Below are positions 53,592 through 62,607 of a stretch of 64,000 bases of DNA, piece after piece. The DNA comes from Blastococcus sp. DSM 46786. Its GTDB lineage: Bacteria; Actinomycetota; Actinomycetes; Mycobacteriales; Geodermatophilaceae. Both the position numbers and the translations under genes were made by a program. The notes below the pieces were generated by a model. It saw only the letters and a list, made by a program, of their open reading frames with translations. It did not search any database and was not told the DNA's origin. The stretch is taken from assembly GCF_900109665.1 (NCBI RefSeq), contig NZ_FOAO01000008.1:1-64000 (forward strand). Direction: 5' to 3'. Every line of letters begins with the position of its first letter. The stretch's first letter is position 1.

Positions 53592-53957
53592 TCAGTTGGC
53601 GGCCGCGGCGGGGAGGGTGCCGTCGGTCTCGGTGTCGACGTACACGTCCTCCCCCTCCACGCGGACCGGGTAGACGGGGACCGGCTCGGTCGCCGGCAGG
53701 TTGGTGGGCTCGCCCGTGCGCAGGTCGAAGCACGACCCGTGCAGGAAGCACTCGATCGTCGGCGCGCCGTCGAAGGTCTCGACATCGCCGTCGGTCAGCG
53801 GGACGTCGGCGTGCGAGCAGCGGTCCTCGAGCGCGTAGACCGCACCCTCGTACCGGACGACGGCTAGAGCATCGACGTGGCCGCCGGCCGCCAGCTCGAC
53901 CCGCAGCGCACCCGTCTCCTTGATGTCGGAGAGGGCGCAGACGCGTTCGAAGGCCAT
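53592..53957 (-). CDS. Rieske [2Fe-2S] ferredoxin-like protein in the suf operon
   Basis: 121 residues. Rieske ligands: Cys and His in EDRCSHADVPLTDGD and Cys-x2-His in IECFLHGSCFDLRTG. It is like the ferredoxin subunit of ring-hydroxylating dioxygenases, but its place between sufD and sufC, seen in many actinobacteria, suggests it supplies electrons for cluster assembly (inferred). The ATG at 53957 is 2 bases after the sufD stop. Confidence 0.92.
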   Translation of the reverse strand: MAFERVCALSDIKETGALRVELAAGGHVDALAVVRYEGAVYALEDRCSHADVPLTDGDVETFDGAPTIECFLHGSCFDLRTGEPTNLPATEPVPVYPVRVEGEDVYVDTETDGTLPAAAAN

Positions 53958-53959
53958 GG

Positions 53960-55279
53960 TCAGGACACCTCGACCGGCTGCTCGTCCAGGGCGGGCAGGG
54001 CGCCGAGGCGCTCGTCGATGGCGGCCATCAGCCGGTCCTGCAGCGCGTCCAGGCCGATCCGCTGCACGACGTCGGCGAAGAAGCCGCGGACGACCAGGCG
54101 GCGGGCGGTCTCGGCCTCGATGCCGCGCGAGCAGAGGTAGAACAGTTGCTCGTCGTCGAACCGGCCGGTGGCGCTGGCGTGGCCGGCGCCGACGATCTCA
54201 CCGGTCTCGATCTCCAGGTTCGGCACCGAGTCGGCGCGGGCGCCGTCGGTGAGCACCAGGTTCCGGTTGAGCTCGTAGGTCTCCGTGCCGGTGGCCGCGG
54301 GCCGGATGCGGACGTCGCCGATCCAGACCGTGCGGGCGCCCTCCCCCTGCAGCGCACCCTTGTAGAGCACGTCGCTGGAGCAGTTGGGCACCGCGTGGTC
54401 GACCCACAGGCGGTGCTCCTGGTGCTGCGTCTCGTCGGAGAAGTAGACGCCGAAGAGCTCCGCGCTGCCGCCGGGACCGGCGTACTGCACGTTGCTGACC
54501 AGGCGGACCAGGTCGCCGCCGAGGGTCACCACGACCTGGGTGAAGGTGGCGTCCCGGCCGACGACGGCGTCGTACTGCCCGCCGTGCACCGCCCCGGGCG
54601 CCCAGTCCTGCACCGACACGAGCTTCACCTGGGCGCTGTCGCCGACGAGGACGGAGACGCCCCCGGCGTACCGGGCCAGGCCGCTGTGGTCGAGCACGAT
54701 CGTCGCCTTCGCGAAGGCGCCGACCTCGATCACAAGGTGGCCCCAGACGACGTCCTCGGAGCCGGAGCCGGCCAGGCCGAGGGTGACCGGGCGGCCGAGC
54801 TGGGCCTCCTTGGCCACGCGGACGACGGCGGCGCCACCGCTGCGCTGGCGGGCCAGCGCCGCGAGCCGGTCGACCGGCTCGGGCAGCCCCTTGAGCAGCG
54901 GGTCGCCGACCTCGACGCTGGTCAGCTCGACGCCCTCGGGCAGGTCGGTGGTCCAGGTGAGGTGGGCGTCCGACGGGGCGCCGTCGAGCAGCGGCCTGAG
55001 CCGCTTCATCGGCGTGAAGCGCCAGGTCTCCTCGCGTCCGGTCGGCACGCCGAAGGCGTCCGGGTCGATCGAGGTGAACCGCTCGGCGGGCGAACCGGTG
55101 GGCGTGGCCCCGCCGTGCGAGTGCGCGCCGGGCGCGGCCTGCCCGGCCGTGCCGGTGCCGGCGGCCGGGACGGCCGGCGGACCGGCCTGCGTCCCGACGC
55201 CGTCGCCGAACAGCTCGCCGGCGAGGGTGGCCGACTCGGTGGTCAGCCCGGTGGTGGTGGGGGCGTTCTGGTCGGGCAT
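53960..55279 (-). CDS. sufD: SufD, Fe-S scaffold component
   Basis: 439 residues. Beta-helix scaffold protein, paralogous to SufB: VTLGGDLVRLVSNVQYAG, then GVYFSDETQHQEHRLWVDHA and VLYKGALQGEGARTVWIGD, ending FYLCSRGIEAETARRLVVRG. The conserved His and Cys of SufD are visible in QHQEHR and VPNCSSD. The first 70 residues are an Ala/Gly/Thr-rich extension. The ATG at 55279 overlaps the sufB stop by one base (TGATG). Confidence 0.95.
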   Translation of the reverse strand: MPDQNAPTTTGLTTESATLAGELFGDGVGTQAGPPAVPAAGTGTAGQAAPGAHSHGGATPTGSPAERFTSIDPDAFGVPTGREETWRFTPMKRLRPLLDGAPSDAHLTWTTDLPEGVELTSVEVGDPLLKGLPEPVDRLAALARQRSGGAAVVRVAKEAQLGRPVTLGLAGSGSEDVVWGHLVIEVGAFAKATIVLDHSGLARYAGGVSVLVGDSAQVKLVSVQDWAPGAVHGGQYDAVVGRDATFTQVVVTLGGDLVRLVSNVQYAGPGGSAELFGVYFSDETQHQEHRLWVDHAVPNCSSDVLYKGALQGEGARTVWIGDVRIRPAATGTETYELNRNLVLTDGARADSVPNLEIETGEIVGAGHASATGRFDDEQLFYLCSRGIEAETARRLVVRGFFADVVQRIGLDALQDRLMAAIDERLGALPALDEQPVEVS

Positions 55280-56718
55280 CAGCCGACGGCACCTTCCATC
55301 TGCAGCTCGATGAGCCGGTTGAGCTCGAGGGCGTACTCCATGGGCAGCTCGCGGGCGATCGGCTCGACGAACCCGCGCACCACCATCGCCATGGCCTCGT
55401 CCTCCGAGAGGCCGCGGCTCATGAGGTAGAAGAGCTGGTCGTCGCTGACCCGGGAGACGGTCGCCTCGTGGCCCATGGCCACGTCGTCCTCCCGGACGTC
55501 GACATAGGGGTAGGTGTCCGACCGGCTGATCGTGTCGACCAGCAGCGCGTCGCACTTCACCGTGGACTTCGAGCCGTAGGCGCCCTCGTCGATCTGCACC
55601 AGGCCGCGGTAGGAGGTTCGGCCACCGCCGCGGGCCACCGACTTCGACACGATCGTCGAGGAGGTGTGCGGCGCGGCGTGCACCATCTTGGCGCCGGCGT
55701 CCTGGTGCTGCCCCTCGCCCGCGAAGGCGATCGAGAGCACCTCGCCCTTGGCGTGCTCGCCGGTCATCCAGACGGCCGGGTACTTCATCGTCACCTTGGA
55801 GCCGAGGTTGCCGTCGACCCACTCCATGGTCGCGCCCTCGTGGGCCACGGCCCGCTTGGTGACCAGGTTGTAGACGTTGTTCGACCAGTTCTGGATGGTC
55901 GTGTACCGGCAGCGCGCGTTCTTCTTGACGATGATCTCGACGACCGCGGAGTGCAGCGAGTCGCTCTTGTAGATCGGCGCGGTGCAGCCCTCGACGTAGT
56001 GCACGTAGGCGCCCTCGTCGACGATGATCAGCGTCCGCTCGAACTGGCCCATGTTCTCGGTGTTGATCCGGAAGTAGGCCTGCAGCGGGATCTCGACGTG
56101 CACGCCCGGCGGCACGTAGATGAACGAGCCGCCCGACCAGACGGCGGTGTTCAGCGCGGCGAACTTGTTGTCACCGGACGGGATGACCGAGCCGAAGTAC
56201 TCGCGGAACAGGTCCGGGTGCTCCTTCAGCGCCGTGTCGGTGTCCAGGAAGAGGACACCCTGCTCCTCCAGGTCCTCGCGGATCTGGTGGTAGACGACCT
56301 CGGACTCGTACTGCGCGGCGACACCGGCGACCAGGCGCTGCTTCTCCGCCTCGGGGATGCCCAGCCTGTCGTAGGTGTTCTTGATGTCCTCCGGCAGCTC
56401 CTCCCACGAGGTCGCCTGCTTCTCGGTGGAGCGCACGAAGTACTTGATGTTCTGGAAGTCGATACCGGAGAGGTCCGAACCCCAGTCGGGCATGGGCTTG
56501 CGACCGAAGAGCTTGAGGGCCTTGAGGCGGCGCTCGAGCATCCACTCGGGCTCGCTCTTGCGGGCCGAGATGTCGCGGACGACGTCCTCGTCGATCCCAC
56601 GACGGGCGGAGGCACCGGCGACGTCGGCGTCGGCCCAGCCGTACTCGTAGCGGCCGAGCTGGTCGATCTGCTCGTCCTGCGTCAGCGGCGTGCTCACCGG
56701 CTGCTGGGTGCTGGTCAT
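55279..56718 (-). CDS. sufB: SufB, Fe-S scaffold component
   Basis: 479 residues. Core scaffold of SufBCD, highly conserved: [57 protein letters not shown] with the key Cys, [20 protein letters not shown] and the C-terminal [16 protein letters not shown]-like segment. No intein interrupts it, unlike mycobacterial SufB (recalled). The ATG at 56718 overlaps the sufR stop (ATGA), so regulator and scaffold are co-translated. Confidence 0.97.
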   Translation of the reverse strand: MTSTQQPVSTPLTQDEQIDQLGRYEYGWADADVAGASARRGIDEDVVRDISARKSEPEWMLERRLKALKLFGRKPMPDWGSDLSGIDFQNIKYFVRSTEKQATSWEELPEDIKNTYDRLGIPEAEKQRLVAGVAAQYESEVVYHQIREDLEEQGVLFLDTDTALKEHPDLFREYFGSVIPSGDNKFAALNTAVWSGGSFIYVPPGVHVEIPLQAYFRINTENMGQFERTLIIVDEGAYVHYVEGCTAPIYKSDSLHSAVVEIIVKKNARCRYTTIQNWSNNVYNLVTKRAVAHEGATMEWVDGNLGSKVTMKYPAVWMTGEHAKGEVLSIAFAGEGQHQDAGAKMVHAAPHTSSTIVSKSVARGGGRTSYRGLVQIDEGAYGSKSTVKCDALLVDTISRSDTYPYVDVREDDVAMGHEATVSRVSDDQLFYLMSRGLSEDEAMAMVVRGFVEPIARELPMEYALELNRLIELQMEGAVG

Positions 56719-57557
56719 GCGGGCGTCCTCTCCCGGTCGTTCGTGGGGGCGGTGCTGGTGGACTCGGTCGTGCGGGTGCGCGCGCGATCGGGCGCTGCAC
56801 GCTCACCTGGTACAGGGCGTCCGGGGGCCGATCTGTTCCCCGCACGCGTGTGGCCCCGGCCGCTGCCGGGGCGCACCGGCCCGGGGATGTGCGTGGTGCA
56901 TACCCCGTCGCCGTGGGCGATCGTGGCCAGCCGCTGGACGTGCGTGCCGACCAGCCGGCCGATCACCGCCGTCTCGGCCTCGCAGAGCTGCGGGAACTCC
57001 GCCGCGACGTGCGCCACCGGGCAGTGGTGCTGGCAGAGCTGCCCACCGCCGGACAACGCCGAGGCGGTGGCAGCGTAGCCCTCGGCGGTGAGGGCGGCGG
57101 CGAGCGCCTGGGCCCGGTCGGCCGGGGCGCCGGAGCTGCCGTCCGTGGCCGCCTCCACCGCGCTGGAGGCACGCGCCTCCAGGCCGGCGAGCTGCTGCTC
57201 GGCGATGGCGCGGACGGCATCGGGACCTCCGGCCGCCGCGACGTAGCGCAGCGCGGTGAGGGCCAGGTCGTCGTAGGCGTGCGGGAAGGCCGAGCGGCCG
57301 GCGTCGGTGAGGTGGAAGCGCCGGGCGGGGCGCCCCCGACCGCGGTGGGCGTCGCGCACCTGCCGCTCCTCGACCCGGCCGGTGGCGACCAGGGCGTCGA
57401 GGTGGCGGCGGACGGCCGCCGGCGAGACGCCGAGCCGGCCCGCGAGCTCGGTCGCCGTCTGCGGACCGTGCTCGAGCAGCAGCCCGCTCACGCGGTCGCG
57501 CGTGCGCCCGTCGTCGGCGGTCGCCGACGGCCGGAGCTTCGCCGCGAGAATTTCCAC
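56715..57557 (-). CDS. sufR: SufR, Fe-S-sensing repressor of the suf operon
   Basis: 280 residues. A winged helix-turn-helix ([20 protein letters not shown], about 35-54) is followed by a C-terminal sensor with Cys176, Cys180, Cys193 and Cys221. That spacing (4, 13, 28) equals the one I recall for the [4Fe-4S] ligands of M. tuberculosis SufR. The last ~55 residues ([19 protein letters not shown] and on) are an unusual disordered, Arg/Pro/Thr-rich tail. The GTG at 57557 is used; its codon lies inside the predicted SufR box. It heads sufR-B-D-Rieske-C-S-U-T. Confidence 0.95.
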   Translation of the reverse strand: MEILAAKLRPSATADDGRTRDRVSGLLLEHGPQTATELAGRLGVSPAAVRRHLDALVATGRVEERQVRDAHRGRGRPARRFHLTDAGRSAFPHAYDDLALTALRYVAAAGGPDAVRAIAEQQLAGLEARASSAVEAATDGSSGAPADRAQALAAALTAEGYAATASALSGGGQLCQHHCPVAHVAAEFPQLCEAETAVIGRLVGTHVQRLATIAHGDGVCTTHIPGPVRPGSGRGHTRAGNRSAPGRPVPGERAAPDRARTRTTESTSTAPTNDRERTPA

Positions 57558-57568
57558 AACACGAGTGT
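57554..57568 (-). promoter_or_regulatory. SufR box overlapping the sufR start codon
   Basis: On the minus strand the sequence ACACT-CGTGT-TGTGG fits, but for its last base, the SufR palindrome ACACT-N5-TGTGA that I recall from mycobacteria. It covers the GTG start, and TAGGAC (57574..57569), a -10-like box, abuts it. Binding would block initiation, so autoregulation of the whole operon is likely. Confidence 0.65.
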
Positions 57569-57656
57569 GTCCTATTTCGGGGACCCCGCAAGCAAGGTCC
57601 ACCTAAGAAGCCGCCTGCGGGGAGACCCCGGTGACGAGACTCACGGGCCTGGCGGC

Positions 57657-57702
57657 TCCCTGCAGGGCCCACCGCGAGCCTGCGAGCGGTGGGGGGCAGG
57701 GA
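57657..57702. repeat. Intergenic hairpin repeat between sufR and ctaA
   Basis: TCCCTGC/GCAGGGA outer arms and CCCACCGC/GCGGTGGG inner arms enclose the loop GAGCCTGCGA. The two flanking genes point away from it, so it is no terminator of theirs. It covers the -35 region of ctaA. A copy with the same loop lies inverted at 62526-62575. Confidence 0.65.
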
Positions 57703-57709
57703 CTCCTTC

Positions 57710-57715
57710 TAGCAT
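57710..57715 (+). promoter_or_regulatory. -10 box of ctaA (leaderless)
   Basis: TAGCAT ends 6 bases before the GTG at 57722, so the mRNA should start at the start codon. No -35 is seen; the hairpin repeat occupies that position. Confidence 0.5.
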
Positions 57716-57721
57716 CGGGGC

Positions 57722-58648
57722 GTGCCGGTCCTGCCCGTTTCCTTCTCCCCAACGACCATCTCGCGGGTCGCGCTCGCCAACGTCCTGGCCCACGGGGCGA
57801 TCGTGCTCACCGGGGGCGTCGTCCGCCTCACCGGCTCCGGCCTGGGGTGCCCGACCTGGCCCCGGTGCACCACCGAGAGCTTCGTGACGACGCCGGAGAT
57901 GGGCATCCACGGCGTGGTCGAGTTCGGCAACCGGCTGCTCACCTTCGTCCTCGCCGTCCTGGCCATCGCGCTCGTCGTCGTGGTGGTGCGCTCACGGCGC
58001 CGCGATCTGCGCCCCTGGGCCGTGGCGGCGTTCCTCGGTATCCCCGCCCAAGGCATCGTCGGGGGCATCACCGTCCTCACCGGCCTGAACCCGTGGACCG
58101 TCGCCGCGCACTTCCTCGTCTCGATGGGCCTGGTCGCACTGACCACCGTGCTCTGGCTGCGCTCGCGCGAGCCCGGGGTCGGCGAGCCGCTGCTGGGCCG
58201 CCCGTTCCGCCTGCTGGTCGGCGCGATCGCCGCGGTCACCGCGCTGGTGCTGGTCATGGGCACCGTGGTCACCGGCAGCGGGCCGCACAGCGGCGACCCC
58301 GAGGCCGGGCGCACGGGGCTGGACGCCGAGCTGGTCAGCCACCTGCACGCGGACGCCGTCTTCCTGCTCGTCGGGCTCACCGTCGCCCTGCTGGTCGCCC
58401 TGTACGCGACCGACTCACCCGGCCGGGTCCGCCGGGCCGCACGCGACCTGCTGGTCGTCCAGCTCGCGCAGGGCGTCGTCGGCTACGTGCAGTACTTCAC
58501 CGACCTGCCGATCCTGCTCGTGCTGCTGCACATGCTGGGCGCGGTGCTGATCACCGCGTACACCGCCCGCCTGGTGTGGTCGGTCCGCGGGCCGGCGTCC
58601 GAGCGGCCGCTGACCGCCCCCGTCGAGCCGGCGGTCGCCGCCCGCTGA
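57722..58648 (+). CDS. ctaA: Haem A synthase (COX15/CtaA)
   Basis: 308 residues, about eight membrane helices; oxidises haem O to haem A for the aa3 oxidase. Haem-ligand histidines are in GIHGVVEFGNRLL, TVAAHFLVSMGL, VSHLHADAVF and VLLHMLGAVL. A Cys pair in GLGCPTWPRCTTES matches the disulphide loop of B. subtilis CtaA. The GTG at 57722 begins MPVLPVSF; a TAGCAT box sits 6 bases upstream. It is divergent from sufR, the mycobacterial neighbourhood. Confidence 0.94.
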   Translation: MPVLPVSFSPTTISRVALANVLAHGAIVLTGGVVRLTGSGLGCPTWPRCTTESFVTTPEMGIHGVVEFGNRLLTFVLAVLAIALVVVVVRSRRRDLRPWAVAAFLGIPAQGIVGGITVLTGLNPWTVAAHFLVSMGLVALTTVLWLRSREPGVGEPLLGRPFRLLVGAIAAVTALVLVMGTVVTGSGPHSGDPEAGRTGLDAELVSHLHADAVFLLVGLTVALLVALYATDSPGRVRRAARDLLVVQLAQGVVGYVQYFTDLPILLVLLHMLGAVLITAYTARLVWSVRGPASERPLTAPVEPAVAAR

Positions 58649-58661
58649 CCGGACGCCGTCC

Positions 58662-58693
58662 CTGCGCGCACGCCCCCGACGGGTACCGCGCAG
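58662..58693 (+). terminator. Hairpin after ctaA
   Basis: CTGCGCG (58662-58668) and CGCGCAG (58687-58693) form a 7-bp stem with an 18-base loop, 13 bases after the ctaA stop and 11 bases before the stop of the convergent gene. Confidence 0.5.
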
Positions 58694-58704
58694 CCCCTGG
58701 GCAG

Positions 58705-58989
58705 TCAGCCGTGCCACACGAGGACGACGAGCGACGCGCCGTCCGGTGACTCCCAGCGCGACGCGCTGGCCGCCTCCGGGGCGCTGCGGGCGTCGGCCCA
58801 GGCCGGCCAGGCGTCGTCCTCGTCGTGCCAGAGCAGCCGCCCGCCGGGCAGGTAGGCGACGACCGGGCTCCCGGACTCGACGAGCGCCTCGACCTGGAGC
58901 CGCTCCAGCGCTCTGGCCCGCAGCGAGTACGTCCGCCCGTCCGCACCCACGAGCCGGCCCATGCGGGCGTCGGTGAGGTCCCGGCGCAC
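58705..58989 (-). CDS. Hypothetical protein
   Basis: 94 residues, soluble, tryptophan-rich second half (LLWHDEDDAWPAWADARS, RWESPDGASLVVLVWHG). GADGRTYSLRARALERLQVE and SPVVAYLPGGRLLWHD suggest a small beta fold. No family recognised. A TAGCCT box ends 6 bases before the GTG at 58989, so it may be leaderless. It converges with ctaA. Confidence 0.65.
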   Translation of the reverse strand: MRRDLTDARMGRLVGADGRTYSLRARALERLQVEALVESGSPVVAYLPGGRLLWHDEDDAWPAWADARSAPEAASASRWESPDGASLVVLVWHG

Positions 58990-59038
58990 GGCGGGAGGCT
59001 AGCAATGCCGACCTGTGGACGGAGCAGCAGCGAGCTCC

Positions 59039-59091
59039 GGCCCCGTCCAGAGGCTCGTCCCGAGCCTGCGAGGGATGAGGAGGACGGGGCC
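59039..59091. repeat. Hairpin after ctaB, possibly of the same repeat family
   Basis: GGCCCCGTCC (59039-59048) and GGACGGGGCC (59082-59091) pair perfectly. Inside, AGGCTCG-TCC-CGAGCCT forms a second 7-bp hairpin. The segment CGAGCCTGCGAGGG matches the loop of the repeat at 57657. It begins 5 bases past the ctaB stop on the minus strand and probably terminates ctaB. Confidence 0.6.
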
Positions 59092-59096
59092 CTTCC

Positions 59097-60029
59097 TCAG
59101 ACGATGGCGTCGACGACGATCGCGACCGAGAGCAGCGACAGGTACGAGATCGAGACGTGGAACAGCTGCATCGGCTTCATCTCGCCGCCGCGCTTGATGC
59201 GGGCGAGCAGCCGGTGGGACTCGACGACGAACCAGGCACCCAGCAGCGCCGCGGGGATCGCGTACCCCAGCCCGATGCCGTAGCCGGAGGCCACCGGCCA
59301 GAGCAGCAGCGAGACGGCGACGGTGGCCCACGCCCAGGCGACCGACTGCCGGCCGACCGAGAGCGCGGTGGTCACCACGGGCAGCATCGGGACGTCGGCC
59401 CGGGCGTAGTCGTCCCTGAACCGCAGGGCCAGGGCCCAGAAGTGCGGCATCTGCCAGCAGAAGACGATCCCGAACACCACGACCGCCGGCCAGTCCAGCG
59501 ACCCGGTCACCGCCGCCCACCCGATGAGCACCGGCGCCGCGCCGGGCACGCCGCCCCACTCGGTGCTGCGGCGCGTGTGCCGCTTGAACACCATCGTGTA
59601 CAGGACGGCGTAGTAGAAGATCGCCGCCGCCGCGAGCACCGCCGCGAGCGGCGTCGTCGTCACCAGCAGCAGCACGATGGCGCTGACGGTGAGGACCGAC
59701 CCGAAGACCAGGGCGGCCCGCGGCGTGACCTCGCCGGTCACCAGCGGCCGCTTCCGGGTGCGCTGCATCAACCGGTCGATGTCCCGGTCGAAGTAGCAGT
59801 TGAAGACGTTGGCCGCCCCGGCGGCGAAGGTCCCGCCGAGCAGCGTCCAGAAGAGCAGCGACAGCGACGGCCAGCCCCGGTCGGCCAGCATCATCGCCGG
59901 CACCGTGGTGATCAGCAGCAGTTCGATGATGCGCGGCTTGGTGAGGCCGACGTAGGCGCCGAGGCGGGCTCGGAGCCGGGTGGCGAGGCGGGGAGCAGGG
60001 GCGGCGGTGCGCTCGGACAGCACCGTCAC
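59097..60029 (-). CDS. ctaB: Protohaem IX farnesyltransferase (haem O synthase)
   Basis: 310 residues, about nine membrane helices; adds a farnesyl group to haem b. UbiA-family aspartate motif N-x-F-N...DRDIDRLMQRT (residues about 75-95) and the second conserved region MVFKRHTRRSTEWGGVPGAAP are intact. The GTG at 60029 has GAGGGC upstream. It is divergent from tkt across 275 bases that hold both promoters and a tkt leader. Confidence 0.94.
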   Translation of the reverse strand: MTVLSERTAAPAPRLATRLRARLGAYVGLTKPRIIELLLITTVPAMMLADRGWPSLSLLFWTLLGGTFAAGAANVFNCYFDRDIDRLMQRTRKRPLVTGEVTPRAALVFGSVLTVSAIVLLLVTTTPLAAVLAAAAIFYYAVLYTMVFKRHTRRSTEWGGVPGAAPVLIGWAAVTGSLDWPAVVVFGIVFCWQMPHFWALALRFRDDYARADVPMLPVVTTALSVGRQSVAWAWATVAVSLLLWPVASGYGIGLGYAIPAALLGAWFVVESHRLLARIKRGGEMKPMQLFHVSISYLSLLSVAIVVDAIV

Positions 60030-60304
60030 CGGGTGCCCTCGTGCGCGGTCGCGCGCGGGCAGCAGGGCACCACGGGATCCCTTCGAACCGGGGGGCGGAA
60101 CTCCCCCACTGTAGCCCCGGCCGGTCCCGAGGCCGGCGTGCGGCATGACCTCGGATGACTAGGGTTGATCACGTTGCTGCCGCCGGTGCAGCGGGTAGGG
60201 GCGACCCGACGACGCCGTTCCGCCCCGCGGTCCCGCACCAGCCCACCGGCGGCCGGCCGCGCCCGGGCACGACGTCAGGCCTACCTCGAGGGAGAACCGA
60301 CCAG

Positions 60305-62518
60305 ATGGACACGCGCAGCACCGGGCCGGAAGCACCGGCCGAGGCCGCGACCGACGCGCCCACCGGCAGCCCGTCGCAGCCGCAGCCGACCCTCCCCCAG
60401 GATTTCGGCGACCTCGACCGCCGCGCCATCGACACCGCCCGCGTGCTCGCGATGGACGCCGTCCAGAAGGTCGGCAACGGCCACCCCGGCACCGCGATGA
60501 GCATGGCGCCGACGGCCTACCTGCTGTTCCACAAGTGGCTGCGGCACGACCCGAGCGACCCGAACTGGGTCGCCCGCGACCGGTTCGTCCTGTCCATGGG
60601 GCACTCCAGCCTGACGCTGTACGTGCAGCTGTTCCTCGCCGGTTACGGCCTCGAGGTGGAGGACCTGCAGGCGCTGCGGACCTGGGGGTCGAAGACCCCC
60701 GGCCACCCCGAGGTCAACCACACCCCGGGCGTCGAGACGACCACCGGCCCGCTGGGCCAGGGCGTCGGCAACGCCGTCGGCATGGCGATGGCCGCCCGCC
60801 GCGAGCGCGGGTTGCTCGACCCCGACGCCCCCGAGGGCGAGAGCCTCTTCGACCACACCATCTGGTGCTTCGCCTCCGACGGCGACATGGAGGAGGGCGT
60901 CAGCGGCGAGGCGTCGTCGCTGGCCGGCACGCAGAAGCTCGGCAACCTGGTGCTCGTCTACGACGACAACCGGATCTCGATCGAGGACGACACGACCGTC
61001 GCCTTCACCGAGGACGTCGCGGCCCGGTACGAGGCCTACGGCTGGCACGTGCAGACCGTGGACGACGGCGAGGACCTCGCCGCCGTGGATGCCGCCTTCG
61101 CCGCCGCGAAGGCCGAGACCGGCCGGCCGTCGTTCATCCAGCTGCGCACCATCATCGCCTGGCCGGCGCCGAACAAGCAGAACACCGGCGCCTCGCACGG
61201 TTCGGCGCTGGGCGAGGACGAGGTCCGCGCCACCAAGGAGATCCTCGGTTTCGACCCCGAGCGCACCTTCCAGGTCGACGACGACGTGCTGGCCCACGCC
61301 CGCTCGGTGGTGGAGACCGGCCGCACCGCCCGCGCGGAGTGGGGCGAGGCGTTCGCCGCCTGGGAGCAGGCCAACCCCGAGGGCGCCGCGCTGCTGGCCC
61401 GCATGCGCGAGCGCCGGCTGCCGGACGGCTGGGCCGAGGGGCTGCCGTCCTTCCCCGCCGACGAGAAGGGTGTCGCCACCCGGAAGGCCTCGGGCAAGGT
61501 GCTGGCCGAGCTCTACCCGCGGCTCCCCGAGCTGTGGGGCGGCTCCGCCGACCTGGCCGAGAGCAACAACACCGCGGTGGAGGGCGAACCGTCGTTCCTG
61601 CCCGCCGACCGCCAGACGAAGATGTGGTCGGGCGGGCCCTACGGCCGCACGATCCACTTCGGCGTCCGCGAGCACGCCATGGGCGCGGTGATGAACGGCA
61701 TCGCCCTGCACGGCGGCACCCGCGTGTACGGCGGCACGTTCCTCACCTTCTCCGACTACATGCGCGGCGCGGTGCGGCTGGCCGCGCTCATGCAGCTGCC
61801 GGTCACCTACGTCTGGACCCACGACTCGATCGGGCTGGGCGAGGACGGGCCGACCCACCAGCCGATCGAGCACCTCGCCGCGCTGCGCGCGATCCCCGGG
61901 CTCGACGTCGTCCGGCCCGCGGACGCCAACGAGGTCGCCGTCGCCTGGCGCACGATCCTGGAGAACAACGACCGGCCGGCCGGGCTGCTGCTGTCCCGGC
62001 AGAACCTGCCGGTCTTCGACCGGGAGCAGCTCGGCTCGGCCGAGGGCGTGGCCCGCGGCGCCTACGTCCTGGCCGAGGCCTCCGGCGGGAGCCCCGAGGT
62101 GATCCTGATGGGCACCGGCTCGGAGGTGCAGATCGCCGTCGCCGCGCGCGAGCGGCTGGAGGCCGACGGCGTCCCGACCCGCGTGGTCTCGGTCCCCTGC
62201 GTCGAGTGGTTCGCCGACCAGGACCAGAGCTACAAGGACGAGGTGCTCCCGCCCTCGGTCCGCGCCCGCGTGAGCGTGGAGGCCGGCGTGCCCATGGGCT
62301 GGCGCGAGTTCGTCGGCGACGCCGGGCGGATCGTCGGGCTCACCCACTACGGCGCCAGCGCCGCCTACACCGTGCTCTACGAGGAGTTCGGGCTGACCGA
62401 CGAGGCGGTCGTCGCCGCGGCACGGGAGAGCCTCGAGGCCGCCCGCTCGGGGCACGCCGTCCCCGCCGGTCCGGTCGCCGCCACCGGCGGGCTCCCCCAG
62501 GCCACCGGCGATCGCTGA
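60305..62518 (+). CDS. tkt: Transketolase
   Basis: 737 residues; a thiamine-diphosphate enzyme moving C2 units in the pentose-phosphate pathway. Motifs: [20 protein letters not shown], the TPP site [20 protein letters not shown] with the distal Asn in [31 protein letters not shown]-like transketolase core, and [12 protein letters not shown]. The ATG at 60305 follows GAGGGAGAA; the open frame back to 60155 is the leader, with TAGGGT near 60158. The first 40 residues are a Pro/Thr/Ser-rich tail. It is followed by tal. Confidence 0.96.
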   Translation: MDTRSTGPEAPAEAATDAPTGSPSQPQPTLPQDFGDLDRRAIDTARVLAMDAVQKVGNGHPGTAMSMAPTAYLLFHKWLRHDPSDPNWVARDRFVLSMGHSSLTLYVQLFLAGYGLEVEDLQALRTWGSKTPGHPEVNHTPGVETTTGPLGQGVGNAVGMAMAARRERGLLDPDAPEGESLFDHTIWCFASDGDMEEGVSGEASSLAGTQKLGNLVLVYDDNRISIEDDTTVAFTEDVAARYEAYGWHVQTVDDGEDLAAVDAAFAAAKAETGRPSFIQLRTIIAWPAPNKQNTGASHGSALGEDEVRATKEILGFDPERTFQVDDDVLAHARSVVETGRTARAEWGEAFAAWEQANPEGAALLARMRERRLPDGWAEGLPSFPADEKGVATRKASGKVLAELYPRLPELWGGSADLAESNNTAVEGEPSFLPADRQTKMWSGGPYGRTIHFGVREHAMGAVMNGIALHGGTRVYGGTFLTFSDYMRGAVRLAALMQLPVTYVWTHDSIGLGEDGPTHQPIEHLAALRAIPGLDVVRPADANEVAVAWRTILENNDRPAGLLLSRQNLPVFDREQLGSAEGVARGAYVLAEASGGSPEVILMGTGSEVQIAVAARERLEADGVPTRVVSVPCVEWFADQDQSYKDEVLPPSVRARVSVEAGVPMGWREFVGDAGRIVGLTHYGASAAYTVLYEEFGLTDEAVVAAARESLEAARSGHAVPAGPVAATGGLPQATGDR

Positions 62519-62525
62519 GAAAGGA

Positions 62526-62575
62526 CCTCGCTGCCCCCACCACTCGCAGGCTCGCGGCGGGTCCCTGCAGCGAGG
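62526..62575. repeat. Intergenic hairpin repeat between tkt and tal
   Basis: CCTCGCTGC (62526-62534) and GCAGCGAGG (62567-62575) are a perfect 9-bp stem. Read on the minus strand the interior is GCAGGGA, CCCGCCGC, GAGCCTGCGA, GTGGTGGG: the same order and identical loop as at 57657-57702, with changes that keep pairing as G-U. It lies within the operon, where it may tune tal expression. Confidence 0.65.
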
Positions 62576-62607
62576 CCGTTCCAGTCCCTTCCCGAAAGGC
62601 ACCTGAC

